Of a stretch of 13,855 nucleotides of DNA, positions 7,271 to 13,855 are shown piece after piece; the stretch's first letter is position 1; each line of letters starts with the position of its first letter. The DNA lies in contig DAEH01000077.1 in the NCBI GenBank assembly GCA_002497685.1, positions 1-13,855 of the forward strand, read 5' to 3'. The notes beneath the pieces are model-generated. The model saw only the letters and a program-made list of their open reading frames with translations, did no database searches and was not told the DNA's origin. Position numbers and translations under genes: made by a program. Source of the DNA: Euryarchaeota archaeon UBA169 (GTDB lineage Archaea > Thermoplasmatota > Poseidoniia > MGIII > CG-Epi1).

Positions 7271-8552
7271 AATATTGTATACCTAATATCATAAGAATTC
7301 CACAAAAGGAATGTATGCCAATAGTTCCCCAATTCGATAGAGACAATTCTCTGCGATCATAGTTGTTCATAACATAATATGATAGGTATAATGCAAATGG
7401 AGCTGCTAGTAGCCCCAGTAAGGCTCCTTTGGTAACTATATTGTAAATGTATAATGAATACAGTGATGTAAAAGCTGAAATCATAAGAATTAGATATCCC
7501 CAACTAGCTTTTTCAAGTCCAAGGACAACAACTAAATGATTTTTACCTGCAAGTTTGTCAGAGGCCCGATCTGGAAATTGATTGATCCAAAGTATTGCAG
7601 TTGTCAATAATCCTAAAGGTATACCAAAGAGAAAAGCATCCCAATTATGCATTCCACTCATTGCAAAAATGGTTCCCATTGTCATTAAAGGGCCGTAGTT
7701 TAATCCTATGAGTAATTCTCCTATCCCTTTTCTAGAAACTAATCTTAGAGGAGTTCCAGTATAAAAATAGGCTGAAAATGCACCAGCTAATCCGTAGTAA
7801 AATAATCCCAATTTGTTTTCGCCTAATGAGGCCATAATGGTCAGGCCTAGTGAACCTGCTAAAACTAAGAAAACAGTTGCTAGTTGGAATAATTTCTTTT
7901 CGGTTATTAAACCAAGTTCAATTGCTCTACTACCTCCAGAGAGTTGCAAAAAATAATCATTATTCAATTGGTCAGTTCCACTGGTCCAATCAAAGTAATC
8001 GTTGTAAGTGTTTGCAGCAAGGTGAAGAAATGATCCACCTAAAAATACTAAAACAAATAAGGTCCAATTCATATCGAATAAATTTGCATTAAGTCCCCAT
8101 ATAACTGCAGCGATAATTGGAATCCACGTTGCGGATAAAAATGGTAACCTGGTAATTGCAACAATAGAGATAAATTTTGTCAGTAATGAGGTTGCAGGCA
8201 TAGTTTCTTCAGGTGCAACATCTTTTAACTCTCTAGTTCTTCCACAATATCCGACGTGCTTGCCTTTTATGACTGTAGCAGTTATCTTAAACGAAGCTGC
8301 AAACTGTTCACCGTTTTTTCTGACAAATGTAGTCTCGGTTGAGTATCCTTCATCATTCTTTTTCGCCTTATCTAGCCAATTTGCGACATGGCCAAGAACA
8401 ACCATTCCTGGTGAAAAGAGAGAAACTCTTTTTTTACCAATGACTTCTTCAGCAGAGTATCCAAAAAGTTTTTCAGCGTTTGGATTAAATGTTTCGATTC
8501 TTCCCTCTAAGTCGCAGGTTATTACGCTTACAATCTCTCTTGTTTCAGACAT
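7266..8552 (-). CDS. PAS domain fused to UbiA-family (MenA-like) prenyltransferase
   Basis: The protein is 428 residues. Residues about 5-110 form a PAS sensor domain (DLEGRIETFNPNAEKLFGYSAEEVIG, then TFVRKNGEQFAASF and a GYCGRTRELK end). Residues about 125-428 are a multi-helix UbiA membrane prenyltransferase with both Mg/diphosphate motifs: NDYFDWTSGTD (Asn184, Asp185, Asp188, Asp194) and FPDRASDKLAGK (Asp328, Asp332, Lys337). The NDxxDxxxxxD spacing and the GKNHLVVVLG continuation resemble MenA, which attaches a polyprenyl tail to dihydroxynaphthoate, rather than UbiA proper. It is probably the first gene of a unit with the polyprenyl synthase that supplies its substrate. The acceptor cannot be fixed from sequence; other UbiA-family roles, such as archaeal lipid synthesis, remain possible. 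An internal ATG at 8201 could start the enzyme alone, but no ribosome site precedes it. The ligand of the PAS domain is unknown. Confidence 0.88.
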   Translation of the reverse strand: MSETREIVSVITCDLEGRIETFNPNAEKLFGYSAEEVIGKKRVSLFSPGMVVLGHVANWLDKAKKNDEGYSTETTFVRKNGEQFAASFKITATVIKGKHVGYCGRTRELKDVAPEETMPATSLLTKFISIVAITRLPFLSATWIPIIAAVIWGLNANLFDMNWTLFVLVFLGGSFLHLAANTYNDYFDWTSGTDQLNNDYFLQLSGGSRAIELGLITEKKLFQLATVFLVLAGSLGLTIMASLGENKLGLFYYGLAGAFSAYFYTGTPLRLVSRKGIGELLIGLNYGPLMTMGTIFAMSGMHNWDAFLFGIPLGLLTTAILWINQFPDRASDKLAGKNHLVVVLGLEKASWGYLILMISAFTSLYSLYIYNIVTKGALLGLLAAPFALYLSYYVMNNYDRRELSLSNWGTIGIHSFCGILMILGIQYW

Positions 8553-8585
8553 GATATTACCGATACTTTCTCTCTGATATACTAC

Positions 8586-8594
8586 TATATAAAA
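8586..8594 (-). promoter_or_regulatory. TATA box for the PAS-UbiA / polyprenyl synthase unit
   Basis: TTTTATATA on the minus strand is centred about 38 bp upstream of the ATG at 8552. With the usual archaeal TATA-to-start distance, transcription would begin about 10-12 nt before the ATG. It is the clearest TATA box in the window, in a 61-bp gap after carB. An 8-bp palindrome, ACTATAGT (8600-8607), lies just upstream of it. Confidence 0.6.
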
Positions 8595-8613
8595 GAGGTA
8601 CTATAGTGCCAAA

Positions 8614-11600
8614 CTATTTTTTAGTAATAGGCACAAGATAATCGTTCTCACCTTCCTCTAAAGATTTGATTGCAGCATCAGCTCCAGTAATTGTTGTTAT
8701 GAAAGGAATCCCAAGTTCAACAGCTAGTCTTCGCATTTGGGCTCCATCAGTTGCAGCTTGCCTTCCTGTAGGCAAATTAATGATTAGATTTACATTACCT
8801 TCACGCATTATTGAAAGTATATCGGGACTCTTATTATCCGAAATTCTCCAGATAACCTTCGAGGTAATATTCGATGAACGGAGGTGTGATGCGGTACCTT
8901 TTGTTGCTATCAAATCAAAGCCTAGTTTTTTCAATCTTTTCGCTAATTCTATAAATTCAACTTTTAACTTATTTGAGATTGATAGGAATACGGTTCCATT
9001 TGTGGGGATACTTTTGTTGCCTCCCTTCATAGCTTTAAGATATGCAGTCCCAAAATTTGGTCCATGACCCATTGCCTCACCGGTAGACTTCATTTCAGGG
9101 CCAAGTACTGTATCTAGTCCTGTAATCTTCAGCCAAGAGAAAGTCGGCACTTTTACAGAAGCTCCTTCCATTGGCAGTATTTCGGGTAATTTTTTAATTT
9201 TTTCACCGAGCATCAAATTAACTGCAATTCTAGCAAGTGGATATCCTGTAGATTTACTGACAAATGGCAATGTTCTACTTGCCCTCGGATTAGCCTCCAA
9301 AAGGTATATTTTACCATCTTTTATAGCAAGTTGAAGATTAGCGGCGCCTATAATATTCAAAGACTTAGCCACATTTGTTGACACTGCAATAATTTTCTTT
9401 TCTGTTTCTTTGTCAAGAGATTGTGGTGGCATTACACAAGCACTATCTCCCGAGTGAACGCCAGCCATTTCAATTTGCTCCATAATTGCGCCAATAACAA
9501 CCTTTTTTCCATCGGAAATCAGATCAACATCAAGTTCTACAGCTCCTTCAAGAAATTTATCAACGAGTACAGGTTTTTCTGGTGTGGCATGAGATTCTAA
9601 TTTTAAATATTTATTTAGCTGTGAACGGTTATGTACTATTTCCATTCCTCTACCTCCAAGTACAAATGAAGGCCTAACAAGTACAGGATATCCTATTTTT
9701 TCAGCATATTCTATGACTTCTTCTGAGTTCTTAGCTGCAGCCCATTCTGGCATATCTATGCCATTTTTCTCCATGATATGGCCACACTTTTCACGATCCT
9801 CAGCCATTTCCATGTCGCTGACTTTAGTCCCTAATATTTTGGTTGGAAGTTTTTCTTGCTTAATGTATTCTTCAATGTGTGCCGCTAGGTTAACGGCAGT
9901 TTGCCCTCCAAGTTGCAAGACAATTCCATATGGTTTTTCTAAATCTAATATTTCGAAGATTGATTCTCGATCCAATGGCTCAAAATAAAGTCTGTCCGAA
10001 GCGTCAAAATCAGTTGAAACGGTTTCAGGATTATTATTGACGACTACAGCCTCATACCCTGCGTCTCTTGCCGCTTGGACTCCGTGTACAGTAGAGTAAT
10101 CAAATTCAATACCTTGCCCAATTCTTATAGGTCCAGAACCTAAAATCACAATGCTCTTCCCTGTCTTAAATGGTTCTTTCTTGTCTGCATATGTTGAATA
10201 AAAGTAAGGAGTTTTTGCTTCAAATTCACCTGCGCAAGTATCTACCATTAGGAAACTACATACCATTCCAAGCTTCTTCCTTTGATTCCTAATATCTTTC
10301 TGATTTAAACCAGTTAAGTGAGATATATGTTTGTCACCAAAACCATTCGTTTTCAGCTTTGTTAGAAGTTTATCAGGTATCTCCTCTTTGCAAGTTTCAG
10401 CTTCAATTTCTAACCTGACAAGTTTAGCAATTCTCTCTATAAAGAATGCATGGAAATCAGTAATTTCACATACTTCTTCAATACTTTTTTGGTTTGCTTG
10501 CTTATTTTTTAGATATGTCCAGATAACATGTAGCCTTCTGTCATTTGGGACTCTTAGGCTTTCTTTTAATCTTTTTTCATTCCAGTCAAGACATTCAGGA
10601 TATCCATCTCCCTGACCTATTGATCTCCAAGCTTTCATCAGAGATTCTTCAAATGTCCTTCCAATGGACATTGTTTCACCAGTAGATTTCATTTGCGTCC
10701 CCAATTCCCGATCCGCCAATTTGAATTTATCAAATGGCCATCTTGGTATTTTCGTTATTACATAATCTATAGATGGTTCAAATGCAGCACTTGTATTTCC
10801 CGTCACACGATTTGGCAATTCATGTATTCTATGTCCTAAACATAACATAGAAGCTATTCTTGCAATTGGTACTCCTGTTGCTTTTGAAGCTAGTGCAGAA
10901 GATCTGGAAACTCTAGGATTGACTTCGATTAGGATATAATTCTGAGTTTTTGAGTGGTAAGCAAATTGTACATTACAGCCTCCAACAATTCCTAAACTTT
11001 TTACGACTTTTAATGCAGATGTTCTGAGCTTCTGATATGCCTGTTCAGGTAAGGTCAATGAAGGAGCCACAACAACAGATTCTCCAGTATGTACTCCCAT
11101 TGGATCAAGATTTTCCATTGAACAAACAATGATTGCATTGTCATCTCTATCTCTTAAAACTTCAAATTCAAATTCAAGCCATCCTAGAATAGATTCTTCA
11201 ATGAGCAATTGTTTAACTGGGGAAAGTGCAAGTCCTCTACCTGCAATTATTTCTAATTCTTGTTTACTATATGCAATACCACCTCCAGTTCCTCCCAGCG
11301 TAAATGCAGGTCTTACAACAACGGGATAATTTAATTTTTCAGCCAATTTTAGAGATTCTTCAATTGTCTGAGCGATTCCACTTTTAGCTACAGGTTCTCC
11401 GATTTCTTCCATCCTCTTCCGAAATAGGTCTCGATCCTCAGCCATTTGAATAGATTCTAGAGAGGTTCCTAGGATATCAACGTTATATTTTTCCAAAACA
11501 CCCTTTTCATGAAGGCCAACCGTAAGGTTCAATCCAGTTTGACCACCCATTCCTGGAATAATGGCATCAGGCTTTTCCTTTGCAATTATCTTTTCTACAG

Positions 11601-11805
11601 AATCTACAGTTAATGGTTCAATGTAAACTACATCTGCAGTATCTGGATCGGTTTGTATTGTAGCTGGGTTTGAATTTACAAGGACAACCTCATGGCCAGC
11701 TTCTCTCAATGCGGAGCAACATTGTGAACCTGAGTAATCAAATTCGGCAGCTTGACCTATAATTATGGGGCCAGCACCCGGAACCAGTATTTTCATTTTA
11801 TTCAT
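8614..11805 (-). CDS. carB: Carbamoyl-phosphate synthetase large subunit
   Basis: CarB makes carbamoyl phosphate from bicarbonate, ammonia (channelled from CarA) and two ATP, for pyrimidine and arginine synthesis. Starting at ATG 11805 it is 1063 residues, the full family length. Two homologous halves are visible: GAGPIIIGQA near residue 11 and GSGPIRIGQG near 557 open the pre-ATP-grasp domains. IEVNPRVSRSSALASKATG (about 294) and LEANPRASRTLPFVSKSTG (about 837) close the two ATP-grasp sites. Between them is the oligomerisation domain (about 410-545). The last ~125 residues are an MGS-like domain, the usual allosteric module. The longest frame starts at TTG 11808, and another ATG lies at 11796. 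ATG 11805 is chosen because a GGAG site lies 9 nt upstream. It overlaps carA by 8 bp. Confidence 0.98.
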   Translation of the reverse strand: MNKMKILVPGAGPIIIGQAAEFDYSGSQCCSALREAGHEVVLVNSNPATIQTDPDTADVVYIEPLTVDSVEKIIAKEKPDAIIPGMGGQTGLNLTVGLHEKGVLEKYNVDILGTSLESIQMAEDRDLFRKRMEEIGEPVAKSGIAQTIEESLKLAEKLNYPVVVRPAFTLGGTGGGIAYSKQELEIIAGRGLALSPVKQLLIEESILGWLEFEFEVLRDRDDNAIIVCSMENLDPMGVHTGESVVVAPSLTLPEQAYQKLRTSALKVVKSLGIVGGCNVQFAYHSKTQNYILIEVNPRVSRSSALASKATGVPIARIASMLCLGHRIHELPNRVTGNTSAAFEPSIDYVITKIPRWPFDKFKLADRELGTQMKSTGETMSIGRTFEESLMKAWRSIGQGDGYPECLDWNEKRLKESLRVPNDRRLHVIWTYLKNKQANQKSIEEVCEITDFHAFFIERIAKLVRLEIEAETCKEEIPDKLLTKLKTNGFGDKHISHLTGLNQKDIRNQRKKLGMVCSFLMVDTCAGEFEAKTPYFYSTYADKKEPFKTGKSIVILGSGPIRIGQGIEFDYSTVHGVQAARDAGYEAVVVNNNPETVSTDFDASDRLYFEPLDRESIFEILDLEKPYGIVLQLGGQTAVNLAAHIEEYIKQEKLPTKILGTKVSDMEMAEDREKCGHIMEKNGIDMPEWAAAKNSEEVIEYAEKIGYPVLVRPSFVLGGRGMEIVHNRSQLNKYLKLESHATPEKPVLVDKFLEGAVELDVDLISDGKKVVIGAIMEQIEMAGVHSGDSACVMPPQSLDKETEKKIIAVSTNVAKSLNIIGAANLQLAIKDGKIYLLEANPRASRTLPFVSKSTGYPLARIAVNLMLGEKIKKLPEILPMEGASVKVPTFSWLKITGLDTVLGPEMKSTGEAMGHGPNFGTAYLKAMKGGNKSIPTNGTVFLSISNKLKVEFIELAKRLKKLGFDLIATKGTASHLRSSNITSKVIWRISDNKSPDILSIMREGNVNLIINLPTGRQAATDGAQMRRLAVELGIPFITTITGADAAIKSLEEGENDYLVPITKK

Positions 11806-12853
11806 CAATCATTTCTCCTACTTTTTCAAACAAAACATTTGCATCCATTGGACCTGGTGCAGCTTCAGGATGGAACTGTACTGACCAACAATTTTTCGCA
11901 CTTATTCCTTCACAGGTTCCATCGTTAAGATTAATAAAAGTTTCACGTACATCTTCTGGTAATTTATGAAGTGCAAATCCATGATTTTGTGAGGTAATGT
12001 ATACGTTTTCAGTCCTTACATGTTTGACTGGCTGGTTTCCTCCCCTGTGCCCATATTTTAGTTTGTAAGTTTCACCGCCAAGTGCAAGGCCTAAAATCTG
12101 ATGTCCTAAGCAAATACCAATTATTGGGTATTTTTTTGTAAGTTCACTAATATTGTCTACAACTGGTTTCATTTCTGGATGATCAGGATCGCCAGGTCCA
12201 TTACTCATAAAAATTAAATCCGGTTTCGTTTTTCTAATTTCTTCAATAGTATAATTCCAAGGCACTACTGTAACTCTGTTTTTCTTCGCTAAGTTGGTTA
12301 CAATCGACTTTTTTACTCCCCAATCAAATAAAGTTACTTTTGGTCCTCTTGTACCTTCCTTGTATACTTCTTTAGTTGAAACTTCAGCTACCAAGTTGGA
12401 ATTTGAAGGCCATTCCATTTCTTTAGCTCTAATAACTCCCTCTTCAGGAGTTATCTTTCCATCAGTACAGATTATTGCCCTTAAGGTTCCAGATTCTCTT
12501 GTAATTATAGTTAATTCTCTAGTATCAATACCTTCGAGTCCGGGAATTTTCTCCCGTTTTAGCCATTGATCAAAATTCTCCTCACCTTGGTGTGGTGAGC
12601 GACACCATTCTTTCACAATGCAAGCTTTGGTTTGAATCTTTTCAGATTCATAGCTTTCTTTATTGCAGCCATAGTTTCCAATTTGTGGAAACGTAAACAT
12701 TAGAATTTGACCCGCGTAACTGGGGTCCGTAAGAGCTTCCTGATAGCCCGTCATTGACGTATTGAAAACGAGCTCTCCTTCAACTGTATCTTGATAACCA
12801 AACGAGTCACCAAAAAAAACAGAACCGTTCTCTAGTGCAATCCATCCCTGCAT
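11798..12853 (-). CDS. carA: Carbamoyl-phosphate synthetase small (glutaminase) subunit
   Basis: CarA hydrolyses glutamine and passes ammonia to CarB. The 351-residue protein begins with the CarA-specific domain (FNTSMTGYQEALTDPSYAGQ, about 30-49), followed by a class I glutamine amidotransferase domain. The catalytic triad is complete: Cys248 in GICLGHQ, His328 and Glu330 in VQFHPE. MSNGPGDP (215-222) and SQNHGFAL (288-295) are further expected motifs. The ATG at 12853 has no Shine-Dalgarno, which fits a leaderless message starting close to the ATG. The gene overlaps carB, so the two subunits are made from one transcript. A perfect 14-bp palindrome lies directly before the start codon. Confidence 0.98.
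   Translation of the reverse strand: MQGWIALENGSVFFGDSFGYQDTVEGELVFNTSMTGYQEALTDPSYAGQILMFTFPQIGNYGCNKESYESEKIQTKACIVKEWCRSPHQGEENFDQWLKREKIPGLEGIDTRELTIITRESGTLRAIICTDGKITPEEGVIRAKEMEWPSNSNLVAEVSTKEVYKEGTRGPKVTLFDWGVKKSIVTNLAKKNRVTVVPWNYTIEEIRKTKPDLIFMSNGPGDPDHPEMKPVVDNISELTKKYPIIGICLGHQILGLALGGETYKLKYGHRGGNQPVKHVRTENVYITSQNHGFALHKLPEDVRETFINLNDGTCEGISAKNCWSVQFHPEAAPGPMDANVLFEKVGEMIDE
11815..11818 (-). promoter_or_regulatory. Shine-Dalgarno of carB
   Basis: GGAG on the minus strand inside the carA 3' end lies 9 nt before the ATG at 11805 and 18 nt before the one at 11796, favouring the former. Confidence 0.5.
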
Positions 12854-12858
12854 CTAGG

Positions 12859-12872
12859 TCGAACTAGTTCGA
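12859..12872. promoter_or_regulatory. Perfect 14-bp palindrome upstream of carA, candidate operator
   Basis: TCGAACTAGTTCGA is its own reverse complement. It ends 5 bp before the carA ATG and lies between the candidate TATA box (12880-12885) and the start. A protein bound there would block transcription initiation, so an operator for a carAB regulator is a reasonable guess. No regulator is encoded in the window. Confidence 0.4.
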
Positions 12873-12879
12873 GAGGGGC

Positions 12880-12885
12880 TTAAAA
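12880..12885 (-). promoter_or_regulatory. Candidate TATA box of carAB
   Basis: TTTTAA on the minus strand is centred about 29-30 bp before the carA ATG in the 41-bp gap after dph5. The distance suits a leaderless or nearly leaderless transcript. The match is weaker than the box before the PAS-UbiA gene. Confidence 0.4.
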
Positions 12886-12894
12886 CAGGAACGG

Positions 12895-13641
12895 TTACAA
12901 GCTCTCGAGGAAATCCTGTTCTGTGAAGTGTAATTTAGAAGGAACAACAATGCTGTGTGGCTCTTTTCCGATGTCTTTATTTGACAAATATTTCAACTTT
13001 CCATACCATAATTTTTGGTCCTCTCTGCCAACTCTAGCAGCTGCGGCAACCATCGTATCTTTTGGTATTCCAGCTTCTATCATCTGTTCTGCAGCCTGAG
13101 AAGCCGTCATGTATCTTGGATCTTCATCTGGATTGTCAGCTTTGATATCAAGTAGAACTAATGAATGATTTCCGTTTTCCATATTGGATTTTATCTTATC
13201 TATTGGGCTGAGCGGTTTATAATTGCCTTCAGGTAGAACAAGTGTAGCCACAGGTCCAAAATTATAATGTTGAAGACCTAAAACTCCAGCTACAGCAGTA
13301 AGAACAGATGCATTATGTATTATTTGACATTCAACACCATTTTTTTTACAGTCAAGAAGTAAACTTACGTGAGTTGTTGCAGATAACGCATCACCCACAA
13401 TTAGCAGGGAAACATTAGTTTCTTTAGCTAAATCTACCATTTCTTTTGGCTCTTCTACTTGGTTCCGAGAAAGGTGAATAGGCTTTCTCTGTGATTTCAT
13501 TTCAATCCACTCCAATGTTTCAGAATGAATTGGAGAAGTATATGTTTCATAGAATATATGTTCAGACATACTCAATGCGATTACTCCATCCATGGTTATT
13601 GAATTTGGCCCTCCAAGTCCCAAGCCAATTATAGTTAACAT
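12895..13641 (-). CDS. dph5: Diphthine synthase (diphthamide biosynthesis methyltransferase)
   Basis: Dph5 uses S-adenosylmethionine to methylate the modified histidine of elongation factor 2 on the way to diphthamide, a pathway of archaea and eukaryotes only. The 248-residue protein has the family landmarks: MLTIIGLGLGGPNSIT at the N-terminus, YETYTSP (31-37), GDALSATTHVSLL (83-95; most relatives have GDPL, so Ala85 replaces Pro), IIHNASVLTAVAGVLGLQHYNFG (107-129) and a C-terminal PEGNYKPLSPIDKI stretch. The ATG at 13641 has no ribosome site but has a TATA-like TTAATTA about 26 bp upstream, so a leaderless message is likely. It is divergent from yjbQ and upstream of carAB on the same strand. 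Confidence 0.96.
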   Translation of the reverse strand: MLTIIGLGLGGPNSITMDGVIALSMSEHIFYETYTSPIHSETLEWIEMKSQRKPIHLSRNQVEEPKEMVDLAKETNVSLLIVGDALSATTHVSLLLDCKKNGVECQIIHNASVLTAVAGVLGLQHYNFGPVATLVLPEGNYKPLSPIDKIKSNMENGNHSLVLLDIKADNPDEDPRYMTASQAAEQMIEAGIPKDTMVAAAARVGREDQKLWYGKLKYLSNKDIGKEPHSIVVPSKLHFTEQDFLESL

Positions 13642-13647
13642 GATAGT

Positions 13648-13654
13648 CTTATTT
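13648..13654 (+). promoter_or_regulatory. Candidate TATA box of yjbQ
   Basis: CTTATTT is centred about 26 bp before the yjbQ ATG at 13677, the position expected for a leaderless transcript. It is a weak match, assigned mainly on distance. Confidence 0.3.
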
Positions 13655-13663
13655 GCGCCTCTC

Positions 13664-13670
13664 TTAATTA
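13664..13670 (-). promoter_or_regulatory. Candidate TATA box of dph5
   Basis: TTAATTA (TAATTAA on the minus strand) is centred 26 bp before the dph5 ATG at 13641, which fits a leaderless transcript. It lies within the last 15 bp before the divergent yjbQ start. Confidence 0.45.
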
Positions 13671-13676
13671 GTTACT

Positions 13677-13855
13677 ATGGCGTTATACCAAAAAACTTTG
13701 GAAATTAGTACCGCGCCTAAGTCTTTTCTAGATATTACAAAGAATGTCCAAGCTCTTGTTTCAGAATCAGGCCTAGATAATGGAATTTGCAGTCTATTTA
13801 TCAAACACACGAGTGCTAGTCTAGTGATTCAAGAAAACTATGATCCTTCTGTAAG
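13677..13855 (+). CDS. YjbQ-family (UPF0047) protein, N-terminal part
   Basis: The frame opens at ATG 13677 and runs off the window edge after 59 full codons. The translation begins MALYQKTLEISTAPKSFLDIT and reaches FIKHTSASLVIQENYDPSV, the most conserved stretch of the YjbQ/UPF0047 family (His-Thr-Ser-Ala-Ser and Asn/Asp residues in the presumed active site). The family is small, about 130-140 residues, so nearly half is visible. Some bacterial members have thiamin-phosphate synthase activity in vitro; the physiological role in archaea is not known. There is no Shine-Dalgarno before the ATG, so a leaderless message is likely. Confidence 0.9.
   Translation, partial: MALYQKTLEISTAPKSFLDITKNVQALVSESGLDNGICSLFIKHTSASLVIQENYDPSV

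Noticed and set aside
8199..8201. Internal ATG as the true start of the UbiA enzyme, leaving PAS as a separate gene
   Set aside because: The frame is continuous through both domains, with no stop between them and no ribosome site before the internal ATG, so a fusion is the simpler reading.
8666..11329. Several plus-strand open frames opposite carB
   Set aside because: All are short, lie opposite conserved CarB motifs and have low-information translations; typical shadows of a long AT-rich gene.
12294..12569. Plus-strand open frame opposite carA
   Set aside because: It is antisense to the conserved CarA body and has no start signals.
12541..12599. Two small hairpins in carA (CGGGA/TCCCG and CTCACC/GGTGAG)
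   Set aside because: They lie well inside an intact coding region with stems of 5-6 bp and no T-tract; most likely chance.

Overview
The window looks like archaeal DNA, most likely from an uncultured marine euryarchaeon of the Thermoplasmata/Poseidoniales (Marine Group II or III) type. The archaeal call rests on a Dph5-type diphthine synthase, TATA-like boxes about 26-30 bp upstream of start codons that lack a Shine-Dalgarno (leaderless style), GGTG/GGAGG ribosome sites inside operons, and a Nuo-type complex I. The DNA is AT-rich and almost entirely coding. The lineage is inferred from gene content and style, not from a marker-gene search.

Layout. Plus strand 1-6299: the 3' end of a complex I (nuo) operon with nuoJ (partial), nuoK, nuoL, nuoM, nuoN and a small unknown gene, joined by overlapping stop/start codons and strong ribosome sites. 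Minus strand 8552-6296: a two-gene unit with a PAS-domain/UbiA (MenA-like) prenyltransferase fusion followed by an all-trans polyprenyl diphosphate synthase. It converges on the nuo operon with stop codons that overlap. Minus strand 12853-8614: carA-carB, the two subunits of glutamine-dependent carbamoyl-phosphate synthetase. Minus strand 13641-12895: dph5. Plus strand from 13677: the start of a YjbQ-family gene, cut by the window end.

How the genes fit together. NuoJ-N form the proton-pumping membrane arm of a quinone-reducing complex I. The polyprenyl synthase and the MenA-like enzyme would make the tail of the menaquinone-type quinone that complex I reduces, so about 8.5 kb of the window concerns quinone-based respiration. 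CarAB feeds pyrimidine and arginine synthesis, and Dph5 modifies elongation factor 2.

Most notable are two domain fusions in the respiratory part. NuoM carries an N-terminal signal peptide and a complete blue-copper (cupredoxin) domain with an intact His/Cys/His/Met site. The MenA-like prenyltransferase carries an N-terminal PAS sensor domain. Further points are an uncharacterised small gene coupled to nuoN, a 14-bp palindrome plus crossing inverted repeats at the dph5-carA junction, and closely interleaved divergent promoters between dph5 and yjbQ. No mobile elements, CRISPR arrays, tRNA or rRNA genes were seen.
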